Shown here in pieces: positions 1 to 4,780 of a DNA stretch of 5,594 bases. The DNA comes from an uncultured Oscillospiraceae bacterium. GTDB taxonomy: Bacteria; Bacillota; Clostridia; Oscillospirales; Acutalibacteraceae. The DNA is taken from NCBI GenBank assembly GCA_902461995.1, contig CABQAA010000157.1, positions 1 to 5,594 of the forward strand, given 5' to 3'. Below the pieces are notes generated by a model, which had not been told where the DNA came from, did not search any database, and saw only the letters and a list, made by a program, of their open reading frames with translations. The translations under genes and the position numbers were made by a program. The number at the start of each line of letters is the position of its first letter. The first letter of the stretch is position 1.

Positions 1-22
1 AGAATCCGTTTTCAGGGATTCT
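1..22 (-). terminator. Possible terminator hairpin at the end of the P-loop NTPase gene (cut by window edge)
   Basis: Bases 16-22 (GGATTCT on the + strand) are the exact reverse complement of bases 1-7 (AGAATCC). On the minus strand this gives a 7-bp stem with an 8-nt loop that contains part of the TGA stop of the leftward gene. The stem may continue and a U-run may follow beyond base 1, but neither can be seen. A coincidental repeat is the alternative. Confidence 0.35.
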
Positions 23-1154
23 CGGTGTTTTCGGAGGATTCTTCGGAAGGATCGGACGCGCCCAGGGCCGCAGCGGCGAACAGGGTAACGGTCGAGCGGG
101 TGAGGTCCTCCGCCTGCTGCCAGTCCATAGCCGCAATGTTCAGCTGTTCCATCTTGTCATGCAGGGCTTTTGCCTCGGCCGAAATGGATACGGCCTCGCT
201 GAGAAGTTCTCTGGCGGCCCGGCGATTGAAGGAGAGAAGCTGCCGCTTCAAACGCAGCTTCTCCGCGTCGGTGAACCGGGCGGCGTGAATGCGGCGGTAA
301 ACAGGAAAATCCGCCTTGTGCCAGGGATTCGAAGTGGTGAAGCCCAGTCCCAGAGAGGGGATAATCAGGTGCTCGATCTTATCATAGGGCGCGAGCGGAC
401 AGGCGCAGGTGATGATATCCAGCCCCGCAGCCAGCGCGCGCTGACGCAGTTCGGCAAAGAAAAGGCGGGAAGCCGCGCCGTAATCGTCCTCAAACGCGTA
501 GATGCGGGGACAGAGGGCCTGCAGCGTCTCGTGGAAGGTGATGAGGCCGTCGGGGGTGATGGCGCTGAGAAAACGGCGCTTTTCCCGTCCGGCCGTTTCC
601 GATGGTCCCCCGAATTCCCGGGTGGCGATGCGGGTTGCGCAGCGAATGGCCTTGGCATCGTCCGTACATTCTGCGGCAATGCGGGCGCTGTCCCCGATCA
701 GAGAGGCGGCAGCACTCAAAAACTTGCGGCAGCGGACGTGCATGGCCTTGTTCGCGTCGGTTGCCGCGATGACAGCCGGAGCCTGGCGGTGAAGCAGGGC
801 GGCATCCATGCAGCCGCCCAGATGGATGATCTGCTCCACGGCACCCCAATAGGATGGCTCGATGACATGGGGAGAGGTGCCGTCCAGAATGCACATTTTC
901 AGGGCGGGGAAGATCACACCGTCGAGCGAGTTCGGATCGGAAGAACAGCAGATCACCTCGGCCTCCTGCCCCATGTCATTCAGTTTATCCAGTACGGCAT
1001 GCATCAGAGAGGACTTTCCCGTGCCGGGTCCGCTTTTGATGATGTATGCCTGCCAGCCATCTCTGGCGTCATACAGGTCGTCTATGTATCCCACAAATCC
1101 TCCGGGCGTATTGGCCCCTAAAAAGAAACGGACAGGCGCGTGAAAACCCGACAT
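12..1154 (-). CDS. Two-lobed P-loop NTPase of the PRK06851 kind, second lobe degenerate
   Basis: This is a 380-residue cytoplasmic ATP- or GTP-binding protein of unknown physiological role, with no signal peptide or membrane segment. The N-terminal lobe (about residues 9-96) carries a textbook Walker A, GPGTGKSS at 42-49, then CSSDPNSLDG at 70-79 and DGTSPH at 91-96. A second lobe (about 193-279) repeats the same order: FLSAITPDG at 195-203 matches FFLGANTPGG at 10-19, EHLIIP at 261-266 matches DGVIFP at 78-83, and TSNPWH at 274-279 matches DGTSPH. The second P-loop position reads YGAAS, so its lysine is gone. Residues about 293-360 look helical and the tail is acidic. The ATG at 1152-1154 is chosen because GGAGG lies 7 nt upstream of it. 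An ATG six bases earlier is too close to that site, and one at 1218-1220 would add an Arg/Pro-rich stretch read from a GC-rich repeat. The family assignment rests on recognised motifs, and no reaction can be assigned. The gene stands alone, divergent from the glycosidase operon. Confidence 0.85.
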   Translation of the reverse strand: MSGFHAPVRFFLGANTPGGFVGYIDDLYDARDGWQAYIIKSGPGTGKSSLMHAVLDKLNDMGQEAEVICCSSDPNSLDGVIFPALKMCILDGTSPHVIEPSYWGAVEQIIHLGGCMDAALLHRQAPAVIAATDANKAMHVRCRKFLSAAASLIGDSARIAAECTDDAKAIRCATRIATREFGGPSETAGREKRRFLSAITPDGLITFHETLQALCPRIYAFEDDYGAASRLFFAELRQRALAAGLDIITCACPLAPYDKIEHLIIPSLGLGFTTSNPWHKADFPVYRRIHAARFTDAEKLRLKRQLLSFNRRAARELLSEAVSISAEAKALHDKMEQLNIAAMDWQQAEDLTRSTVTLFAAAALGASDPSEESSENTENP

Positions 1155-1179
1155 GGTCATCCCTCCAGCGTTATGTTCG

Positions 1180-1202
1180 GCAGGCGGCCGCGGCGGCCGC
1201 GG
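1180..1202. repeat. GC-only tandem repeat of two NotI-type palindromes
   Basis: Two copies of GCGGCCGC follow each other within 17 bases (1184-1200), forming an almost perfect all-GC palindrome in the leader of the leftward P-loop NTPase gene, about 30 nt upstream of its start. In RNA it would fold into a very stable hairpin. It could modulate leader stability, or simply be local sequence expansion. No function is assigned. Confidence 0.5.
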
Positions 1203-1279
1203 CTCTGCCCCTACTGACATGGTATTCCAAAGAGGGAAATGGGTGACAAGAACCTAGGGAAGGATTGCCTCAAATGGAC

Positions 1280-1294
1280 AAAACAGCATGTTTT
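1280..1294. promoter_or_regulatory. 15-bp inverted repeat, possible operator
   Basis: AAAACA (1280-1285) and TGTTTT (1289-1294) are perfect inverted arms around a 3-bp centre (GCA). The site lies between the divergent P-loop NTPase gene and the glycosidase operon, with its centre 37 bp upstream of the centre of a second 15-bp inverted repeat of identical geometry at 1317-1331. This spacing suits a dimeric repressor or activator. The arm sequences differ between the two sites, so they may not bind the same protein. Confidence 0.35.
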
Positions 1295-1316
1295 CACAAC
1301 CAAAAAAGCAGAAACA

Positions 1317-1350
1317 GGCCATTGCATGGCCGAAGAGGGTATGCTAGAAT
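1317..1350 (+). promoter_or_regulatory. Promoter of the GH27 operon with an inverted repeat over the -35 box
   Basis: The -35 box TTGCAT (1322-1327) and the -10 box TAGAAT (1345-1350) are 17 bp apart, and the -10 is preceded by TGC, an extended -10 arrangement. Transcription would begin near 1357. GGCCAT (1317-1322) and ATGGCC (1326-1331) form a perfect inverted repeat with a 3-bp centre that covers the -35 box. A protein bound there would block RNA polymerase, so substrate-controlled repression is a reasonable inference. No regulator gene is visible in the window. Confidence 0.7.
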
Positions 1351-1356
1351 GAACAC

Positions 1357-1384
1357 AAGCAAGACGGGGCCCGTCTCGCTGCTT
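1357..1384 (+). promoter_or_regulatory. Hairpin at the start of the GH27 operon leader
   Basis: AAGCA plus AGACGG (1357-1367) pairs with CCGTCT (1371-1376) and TGCTT (1380-1384). This gives an 11-bp stem with a GGC loop and a 3-nt bulge (CGC). It begins at the predicted transcription start and is followed by AAAATTTG rather than a U-run, so it is not an intrinsic terminator. A 5'-terminal mRNA-stabilising hairpin is the simplest reading. The GH27 SD, GGAGGG at 1400-1405, lies outside it. Confidence 0.45.
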
Positions 1385-1412
1385 AAAATTTGTATAAACG
1401 GAGGGAAATCCT

Positions 1413-2555
1413 ATGGAGATGCCCAAACCCATGAAGGGCTGGAACACCTGGAACACGTTTGGCGCCAATATCAACGACGCGCTCATTCGGGAGTCCGCCG
1501 AGGCGATTGCTAAAAGCGGTCTCAAGGACGCGGGATACGAGTATATCGTCATCGACGACTGCTGGTCGCTCAAGGACCGGGACGCGGAGGGCCGTCTGGT
1601 CGCCGACCCGGCCAAATTCCCCCACGGCATGAAGGCCCTGGCCGATTACATACACAGCCTCGGCTTCAAGTTCGGTATGTATTCCTGTGTGGGTACCAAA
1701 ACATGCGCAGGGTATCCGGGCAGCTTCGGCCATGAGTTCCAGGATGCGCAGACATTTGCCGACTGGGGTGTGGATTTCCTCAAATACGATTACTGCTACA
1801 AGCCGGCGGTCATCGACGGCCGCCTGCTCTATAACCGGATGGGCATGGCGCTGAAGGCCACCGGCCGAGATATTGTTTTCAGTGCGTGCAGCTGGGGCGT
1901 AGACGACACCGCCAAATGGATCCGTTCCACGGGCGCGGATATGTGGCGTTCGACGGGCGATATCGTCGATTCCTGGGCTTCGGTCAAATCGCTGTTCGAG
2001 CGACAGCGGGAGATCCTGCCCTATGGGGGAATCGGCTGCTTCAACGATATGGACATGCTGATCGTGGGGATGAACGGCAAGGGCAACGTGGGTGTGGGCG
2101 GCTGCACCCTCGAGGAGTACCGCACTCACTTCACCCTGTGGTGTTTCATGAGCTCCCCGCTGATGGTGGGATGCGACGTGCGGACGATGGACGACGAGGT
2201 CCGCGATATGCTGACCAATCGCGAGGTGCTGGCCATCCAGGCGGACGCCCAATGCCAGCCCTTCCCGGCCACGAAATACATGTGGGGGGACGATACCCTC
2301 GCCTGGGCCAAGCAGCTCTCCGACGGCGGCTACGCTCTCGTTTACGCCAATATGACCGACAACGACCAGCTCGTCAACACCAATTGGTGGGATCTCGGCC
2401 TGCCGCCCTCTTGCGGGTTCGCGTTCGCGGTGCGGGACGTCTGGGCCGCGCAGGATCTCGGCGTGTTCGAGGCGGACTGCCCGCTGCCGGTCAAGCCCCA
2501 TGAATGCCGCCTGCTCCGCCTTTCTTTGGTTCCGTCCAAGGGAGCCAAAGCGTGA
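1413..2555 (+). CDS. GH27 alpha-galactosidase / alpha-N-acetylgalactosaminidase-type glycosidase
   Basis: This 380-residue retaining glycoside hydrolase of family 27 should remove terminal alpha-linked galactose or a related sugar. There is no signal peptide, so it acts in the cytoplasm on imported oligosaccharides. The (beta/alpha)8 barrel opens with GWNTWN (9-14). IDDCW (47-51) supplies the sugar-binding aspartates, LKYDYC (123-128) carries the nucleophile Asp126, and WRSTGDI (178-184) carries the acid/base Asp183. A small C-terminal beta domain follows from about 300. Length is normal for a single-domain member. The ATG has GGAGGG with 7-nt spacing. One notable point is CSWG at 159-162: alpha-galactosidases usually have Glu after this Cys (CEWG or CEWP), whereas human alpha-N-acetylgalactosaminidase has Ser. 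Substrate choice is therefore uncertain, and GalNAc or another 2-substituted sugar is possible. It is first in an operon with the Cys4 protein gene, which overlaps it by 4 nt. Confidence 0.93.
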   Translation: MEMPKPMKGWNTWNTFGANINDALIRESAEAIAKSGLKDAGYEYIVIDDCWSLKDRDAEGRLVADPAKFPHGMKALADYIHSLGFKFGMYSCVGTKTCAGYPGSFGHEFQDAQTFADWGVDFLKYDYCYKPAVIDGRLLYNRMGMALKATGRDIVFSACSWGVDDTAKWIRSTGADMWRSTGDIVDSWASVKSLFERQREILPYGGIGCFNDMDMLIVGMNGKGNVGVGGCTLEEYRTHFTLWCFMSSPLMVGCDVRTMDDEVRDMLTNREVLAIQADAQCQPFPATKYMWGDDTLAWAKQLSDGGYALVYANMTDNDQLVNTNWWDLGLPPSCGFAFAVRDVWAAQDLGVFEADCPLPVKPHECRLLRLSLVPSKGAKA

Positions 2556-2767
2556 GCCTGCCGGGATGCGCCCGCTGCGGCAGGCCGCTCGACGCCTACG
2601 ACATCGGCGCGCATAAAAAGCTGATCAACCGGGGTGCCGTCGATGGGTTCCTCTGTGTACCCTGTCTGGCCGCGCATTTTTCCTGTGAGGAAAGCCTCAT
2701 CCGTAAGAAGATCCGGGAGTTCCAGGAGATGGGCTGCACCCTGTTCCCTCCGTTGGAGAAGACTTGA
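2552..2767 (+). CDS. Small Cys4 zinc-ribbon-like protein, function unknown
   Basis: This 71-residue soluble protein has two Cys pairs, CARC at about residues 6-9 and CVPC at about 35-38, which would bind one zinc ion. They frame the segment DAYDIGAHKKLINRGA (14-29). A basic helical stretch follows, with EESLIRKKIREF near 46-57, and the protein ends near GCTLFPPLEKT. I recognise this layout as resembling small conserved hypothetical proteins of Clostridia but know no function. The start is the GTG at 2552-2554: it overlaps the upstream TGA as GTGA and has AAGGGAG (2538-2544) 7 nt before it, which indicates translational coupling to the glycosidase. An in-frame ATG at 2504 lies inside the glycosidase gene without a comparable SD and would add a Pro-rich stretch. 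The TGA stop lies inside the folE -35 box. A nucleic-acid-binding or sensor role would be a guess. Confidence 0.75.
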   Translation: MSLPGCARCGRPLDAYDIGAHKKLINRGAVDGFLCVPCLAAHFSCEESLIRKKIREFQEMGCTLFPPLEKT

Positions 2768-2791
2768 CACCGCTATTCATTCCGGTATAAT
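2764..2791 (+). promoter_or_regulatory. Near-consensus promoter of folE overlapping the upstream stop codon
   Basis: The consensus -35 TTGACA (2764-2769) and consensus -10 TATAAT (2786-2791) are separated by 16 bp. Transcription would start near 2798, leaving a leader of about 45 nt before the GTG start of folE. The -35 box contains the TGA stop of the Cys4 gene at 2765-2767. This suggests strong, largely constitutive folE expression independent of the glycosidase operon. Confidence 0.85.
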
Positions 2792-2818
2792 GGGAGGATA
2801 GACAGCGGTCGGGTTTTT
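2769..2818 (+). terminator. Terminator-like inverted repeat enclosing the folE promoter -10 box
   Basis: ACCGCT (2769-2774) pairs with AGCGGT (2804-2809). Inside, ATTC (2775-2778) pairs with GGAT (2796-2799, one G-U) and TCC (2781-2783) with GGA (2793-2795), leaving bulges of 2 and 4 nt. CGGG and then TTTTT (2814-2818) follow. RNA read through from the glycosidase operon could fold this stem. RNA started at the folE promoter near 2798 lacks the whole 5' arm and could not. The stem is imperfect, so a role as a one-way terminator is only inferred. Confidence 0.4.
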
Positions 2819-2841
2819 AACGGGAAAGAGAGGCGCCTTGC

Positions 2842-3402
2842 GTGGACAAGAAACGGATTGAAGCGGCGGTGCGGGAACTGCTCGCGGCTATTGGGGAGGA
2901 TCCCGATCGGGAAGGGCTTGTGGAGACACCCCGCCGGGTGGCCGAGATGTACGGCGAAGTGTTTCAGGGACTGGAGGAAGATCCCCGCCAGCATTTAAAA
3001 ATTTTCAATGAGAACCAGCACGATGAGATGGTGACGGTAAGGGATATCCCCCTTTATTCCATGTGCGAGCATCATCTCCTGCCCTTTACGGGGGTGGCGC
3101 ATATCGCCTATATCCCCCGGGACGGAAGGGTGATCGGGCTTTCGAAGCTGGCCCGGATCGTCAACAGTTTTGCCCGACGTCCTCAGCTGCAGGAGCGGCT
3201 GACCGCCCAGCTGGCCGATTTTCTCGAACAGGAGCTGAATCCCCAGGGCGTGGCCGTCATCATTGAGGCGGAACACCTGTGTATGACGATGCGGGGCGTG
3301 CGTGCGGCGGGTTCCCGGACCCAGACCTCTGCCCTGCGCGGACGGATGAAGGCCGATGCCCGCACCCGTACCGAGACCCTGTCCCTATTGACGGGACGCT
3401 GA
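2842..3402 (+). CDS. folE: GTP cyclohydrolase I, zinc-dependent (FolE type I)
   Basis: This 186-residue enzyme converts GTP to 7,8-dihydroneopterin triphosphate, the entry step to tetrahydrofolate and also to queuosine-type precursors. It acts in the cytoplasm as a ring-shaped homodecamer (family knowledge). The sequence spans the whole family: ETPRRVAEMY (28-37), then YSMCEHHLLPFTG (72-84) with zinc ligands Cys75 and His78 and catalytic His77, GLSKLARIVNSFARRPQLQE (99-118), and HLCMTMRGV (145-153) with His145 and the third zinc ligand Cys147. SRTQTSALRG (158-167) follows near the C-terminus. All expected active-site residues are present, so it is the zinc-dependent type I form rather than the IB form (FolE2). 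The GTG start has GAGAGG with an 8-nt spacer. No other folate or queuosine gene is in the window, so the downstream pathway cannot be chosen from context. It is transcribed from its own promoter and closed by a strong terminator. Confidence 0.97.
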   Translation: MDKKRIEAAVRELLAAIGEDPDREGLVETPRRVAEMYGEVFQGLEEDPRQHLKIFNENQHDEMVTVRDIPLYSMCEHHLLPFTGVAHIAYIPRDGRVIGLSKLARIVNSFARRPQLQERLTAQLADFLEQELNPQGVAVIIEAEHLCMTMRGVRAAGSRTQTSALRGRMKADARTRTETLSLLTGR

Positions 3403-3448
3403 CGGATGCGTTTTTCGGCGGCATCCGAAAAGACTTTGGCAGGACGAC

Positions 3449-3492
3449 ACCCGGCTTGCGAGAAAGCAAGCCGGGTTTGTTTTATTTATTAT
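3449..3492 (+). terminator. Rho-independent terminator of folE
   Basis: A perfect 11-bp stem, 3449-3459 with 3466-3476 (ACCCGGCTTGC against GCAAGCCGGGT), closes a 6-nt loop GAGAAA. TTGTTTTATTTATT follows. It begins 46 nt after the folE stop. Confidence 0.93.
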
Positions 3493-3496
3493 AAGG

Positions 3497-3764
3497 AGAA
3501 CATCCGCAAACGGGCTTTTCAAGGAGATGGCATTGGAAATTGTGGGCGGCGGCATGGCGGGAGGGACCTTATATAAAAGGCATCCGATTCGGGTAAACCT
3601 CTTTTAGGATGATCTTGGCCGAGTGACCCGGGTACTCCATATGGCGGCTTATCCATTTTCCAAAGGCGAAGAGAACGGGGGGATGCTACTGATAGGCAGG
3701 GCCCTACCCATTGAGAAACTGGATAAAAGAGGCCTCGTCTGCCGCAGCAGACGAGGCCTTTTTT
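3497..3764 (+). ncRNA. Candidate structured noncoding RNA (possibly raiA motif)
   Basis: This 260-nt stretch between two terminators has no credible reading frame but can form many helices. TTGGAAA (3533-3539) pairs with TTTCCAA (3657-3663). Inside that, GGAG and ACC (3560-3563, 3566-3568) pair with GGT and CTCC (3631-3633, 3635-3638). Within this, AAGG-CATCC (3577-3585) pairs with GGATG-A-TCTT (3607-3616), and CGGGT in its loop (3590-3594) pairs with ACCCG (3626-3630), making a pseudoknot. Later come a GCTA-CTGA-TAG hairpin (3685-3695) and CCATT-GAGA-AA(C)TGG (3708-3722) with a GNRA tetraloop. CTTTT (3515-3519) can pair with AAAAG (3725-3729) to close the domain. The + strand is chosen because of the tetraloop and the terminator placement. 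Size, fold complexity and host type suit the raiA motif, but that identity comes from memory only. It does not carry the hallmark sequences I know for tmRNA, RNase P RNA, SRP RNA or T-box leaders. The 5' end is uncertain and no clear promoter was found, so processing from folE read-through is possible. Confidence 0.65.
3725..3764. terminator. Strong bidirectional terminator shared by the ncRNA and the leftward sugar transferase
   Basis: A perfect 13-bp stem, 3730-3742 with 3747-3759, surrounds the 4-nt loop CGCA. AAAAG precedes it and TTTTTT follows, so it has a U-tract in both directions. On the + strand it ends the candidate ncRNA. On the minus strand it directly follows the TAA stop (3763-3765) of the sugar transferase, whose stop codon lies in the T-tract. 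Confidence 0.93.
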
Positions 3765-4410
3765 ATCGGTAACGGGTACGGGATGGTTTTTGACGAACGG
3801 GACGTCGGGATACCGCTCGTATTTTCCGGCTGCTTCCCTCCCGGATACCTTCCCGCTTCAGGACATAGGACACGGTGATGCGTAAAATGGTGAAATCCAG
3901 TTTCAAGGAGAGGTGATGAGCATAATACCGGTCATATAAAGCCTTGCGGCGCCAGGCAAGCTCATCCCTTCCACGGATCTGTGCCAGCCCAGTGATGCCC
4001 GGGCGGACCCGGTCGGCGCCGTTCCGCCGGCGGAGGGCGATCAGTTCAGTCTCGGTCAGCACGACGGGACGGGGCCCCACGAAGCTCATATCCCCTTTCA
4101 GAACATTCCAAAGCTGCGGCAGTTCGTCCAGACTGGTTTGACGGAGAAAACGACCGACCGGTGTGATATAGCGGTCGGCCTCCACCAGTTCGGCGGTGGC
4201 AACATTTTGTGGTGCGTGGCGATGCATCGTCCGGAATTTATAAAGGACAAAGGGTTTCGTGTATAATCCTGCACGTTTTTGTTTAAATATAACTCCGCCG
4301 GCTGAATCTGCGGAAATTGCCAGCATAATGAGCAGAAAAAGGGGAGATAATACCAGCAAGAGAAACGCAGAGGCAAAAATGTCAAAAAAACGTTTCCAGA
4401 ACCGGGTCAA
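3763..4410 (-). CDS. Polyprenyl-phosphate sugar-1-phosphate transferase (short form, copy A)
   Basis: This 215-residue monotopic membrane enzyme of the bacterial sugar transferase family should move a sugar-1-phosphate from a nucleotide sugar to undecaprenyl phosphate, starting capsule, exopolysaccharide or glycoprotein glycan assembly. Numbered from the TTG at 4410, FWKRFFDIF begins at 4 and leads into a hydrophobic re-entrant helix with the Ser-Pro break at 22-23. YKFRTM is near 57-62, the catalytic Asp-Glu dyad sits in SLDELPQLWN (93-102), then FVGPRPVVL (110-118) and RVRPGITGLAQI (134-145). The C-terminal tail is strongly basic. This is the short, catalytic-core-only form. TTG at 4408-4410 is chosen because a strong AAGAGGAGGTG lies just upstream and the protein then begins where the family normally begins. 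A TTG at 4452 would add 14 residues and lacks a good SD. The sugar cannot be read from sequence. It is a divergent paralogue of the gene at 4788. Confidence 0.92.
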   Translation of the reverse strand: MTRFWKRFFDIFASAFLLLVLSPLFLLIMLAISADSAGGVIFKQKRAGLYTKPFVLYKFRTMHRHAPQNVATAELVEADRYITPVGRFLRQTSLDELPQLWNVLKGDMSFVGPRPVVLTETELIALRRRNGADRVRPGITGLAQIRGRDELAWRRKALYDRYYAHHLSLKLDFTILRITVSYVLKREGIREGSSRKIRAVSRRPVRQKPSRTRYR

Positions 4411-4494
4411 CCGCCGTCCACCTCCTCTTGTTTCTCCTGTCGATTCTGTCAATAGTATGCCCGTCGGCGGCAGGCATCTGTCATTGTATTAATG

Positions 4495-4522
4495 GATAAT
4501 CGTGAAATACTTTCCGATTATC
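4495..4522. promoter_or_regulatory. Operator-like inverted repeat between the sugar transferases
   Basis: GATAATCG (4495-4502) and CGATTATC (4515-4522) are perfect 8-bp inverted arms separated by 12 bp. Their centres are 20 bp apart, about two helical turns, which suits a dimeric DNA-binding protein. The repeat overlaps the candidate -35 and -10 boxes of the leftward transferase and lies 140 bp upstream of the rightward promoter. As RNA it could instead be a weak hairpin, but no U-run follows on either strand. Confidence 0.5.
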
Positions 4523-4524
4523 AA
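4496..4524 (-). promoter_or_regulatory. Possible promoter of the leftward sugar transferase
   Basis: On the minus strand TTGATA (4524-4519) and GATTAT (4501-4496) are 17 bp apart. The -35 matches 5 of 6 consensus bases but the -10 only 4 of 6. A TACAAT at 4488-4483 is a better -10 but lacks a -35. The leader to the TTG start would be about 80 nt. Confidence 0.35.
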
Positions 4525-4661
4525 TAAATATGGTATGCGCCGATGCAGCTCTTATCAAAAAAAGACCGCAAATAATGATGTAGTTTGCACAAAAAACAGG
4601 GGACATGGTTATGTAAAGATGGCGTTAACTACAGACTTCAAGAGAGTTACAAAAATGAAAC

Positions 4662-4690
4662 TTGATTTTTGTGGAAAGGGATAGTATAAT
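4662..4690 (+). promoter_or_regulatory. Promoter of the rightward sugar transferase
   Basis: TTGATT (4662-4667) and the consensus TATAAT (4685-4690) are spaced 17 bp apart. Transcription should start near 4697, giving a leader of about 91 nt. A second TATAAT at 4744-4749 has no acceptable -35 box and is probably fortuitous or a minor start. Confidence 0.8.
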
Positions 4691-4701
4691 GCGTTCAACA
4701 G

Positions 4702-4780
4702 AGCGTTGTGGGACGCTTTCTGTGATTTCGATTGCTCACTTCTTATAATAGACTGCTCAAGACGTCCCCTTCGGAGGAGG
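4702..4780 (+). promoter_or_regulatory. Leader with alternative hairpins before the rightward sugar transferase
   Basis: AGCGT (4702-4706) can pair with ACGCT (4713-4717). Alternatively GGGACG (4710-4715) can pair with CGTCCC (4763-4768); the two cannot form together. CCT (4768-4770) can also pair with AGG (4775-4777), part of the SD GGAGGAGG (4773-4780). The layout could allow control of ribosome access, but the stems are short and this may be chance. Confidence 0.25.

Noticed and set aside
159..1121. Long open frame (320 codons) antisense to the P-loop NTPase gene
   Set aside because: Its low-complexity Gly/Arg/Val composition has no motif, while the opposite strand has a clear Walker A and duplicated lobes.
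1155..1220. Upstream ATG start (1218-1220) for the P-loop NTPase
   Set aside because: It would add a Pro/Arg-rich segment encoded by a GC repeat. The ATG at 1152-1154 has GGAGG at ideal spacing and begins where the recognised family motifs begin.
1383..2501. Long open frame (372 codons) antisense to the GH27 gene
   Set aside because: It has no SD or recognisable domain and is composed of Arg/His/Gly-rich sequence typical of a GC-rich complement. The sense frame carries all GH27 catalytic motifs.
2504..2551. ATG start at 2504 for the Cys4 protein
   Set aside because: It would overlap the glycosidase gene by 52 nt without a convincing SD. The GTG at 2552 has AAGGGAG at 7 nt and a standard 4-nt overlap.
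3403..3434. Two alternative short hairpins just after the folE stop (CGGATGC/GCATCCG and TTTTCGG/CCGAAAA)
   Set aside because: They are mutually exclusive and lack a following T-run on the + strand. The stronger terminator at 3449-3492 explains the 3' end.
3497..3764. tmRNA, RNase P RNA, SRP RNA, 6S RNA or T-box leader
   Set aside because: None of the hallmark sequences I know for these classes could be found, and the next gene is convergent, which excludes a leader for it.
4411..4452. TTG start at 4450-4452 for the leftward sugar transferase
   Set aside because: No good SD precedes it, and the strong AAGAGGAGGTG lies downstream of it, just before the TTG at 4408-4410.
4502..4684. 60-codon open frame in the spacer between the sugar transferases
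   Set aside because: It has no SD or domain, its composition is unlike the neighbouring genes, and it runs through the operator-like repeat and the promoter region.
4744..4749. Second TATAAT before the rightward sugar transferase
   Set aside because: No -35 box or extended -10 lies at the right distance (17 bp upstream reads TGTGAT). The promoter at 4662-4690 is far better.
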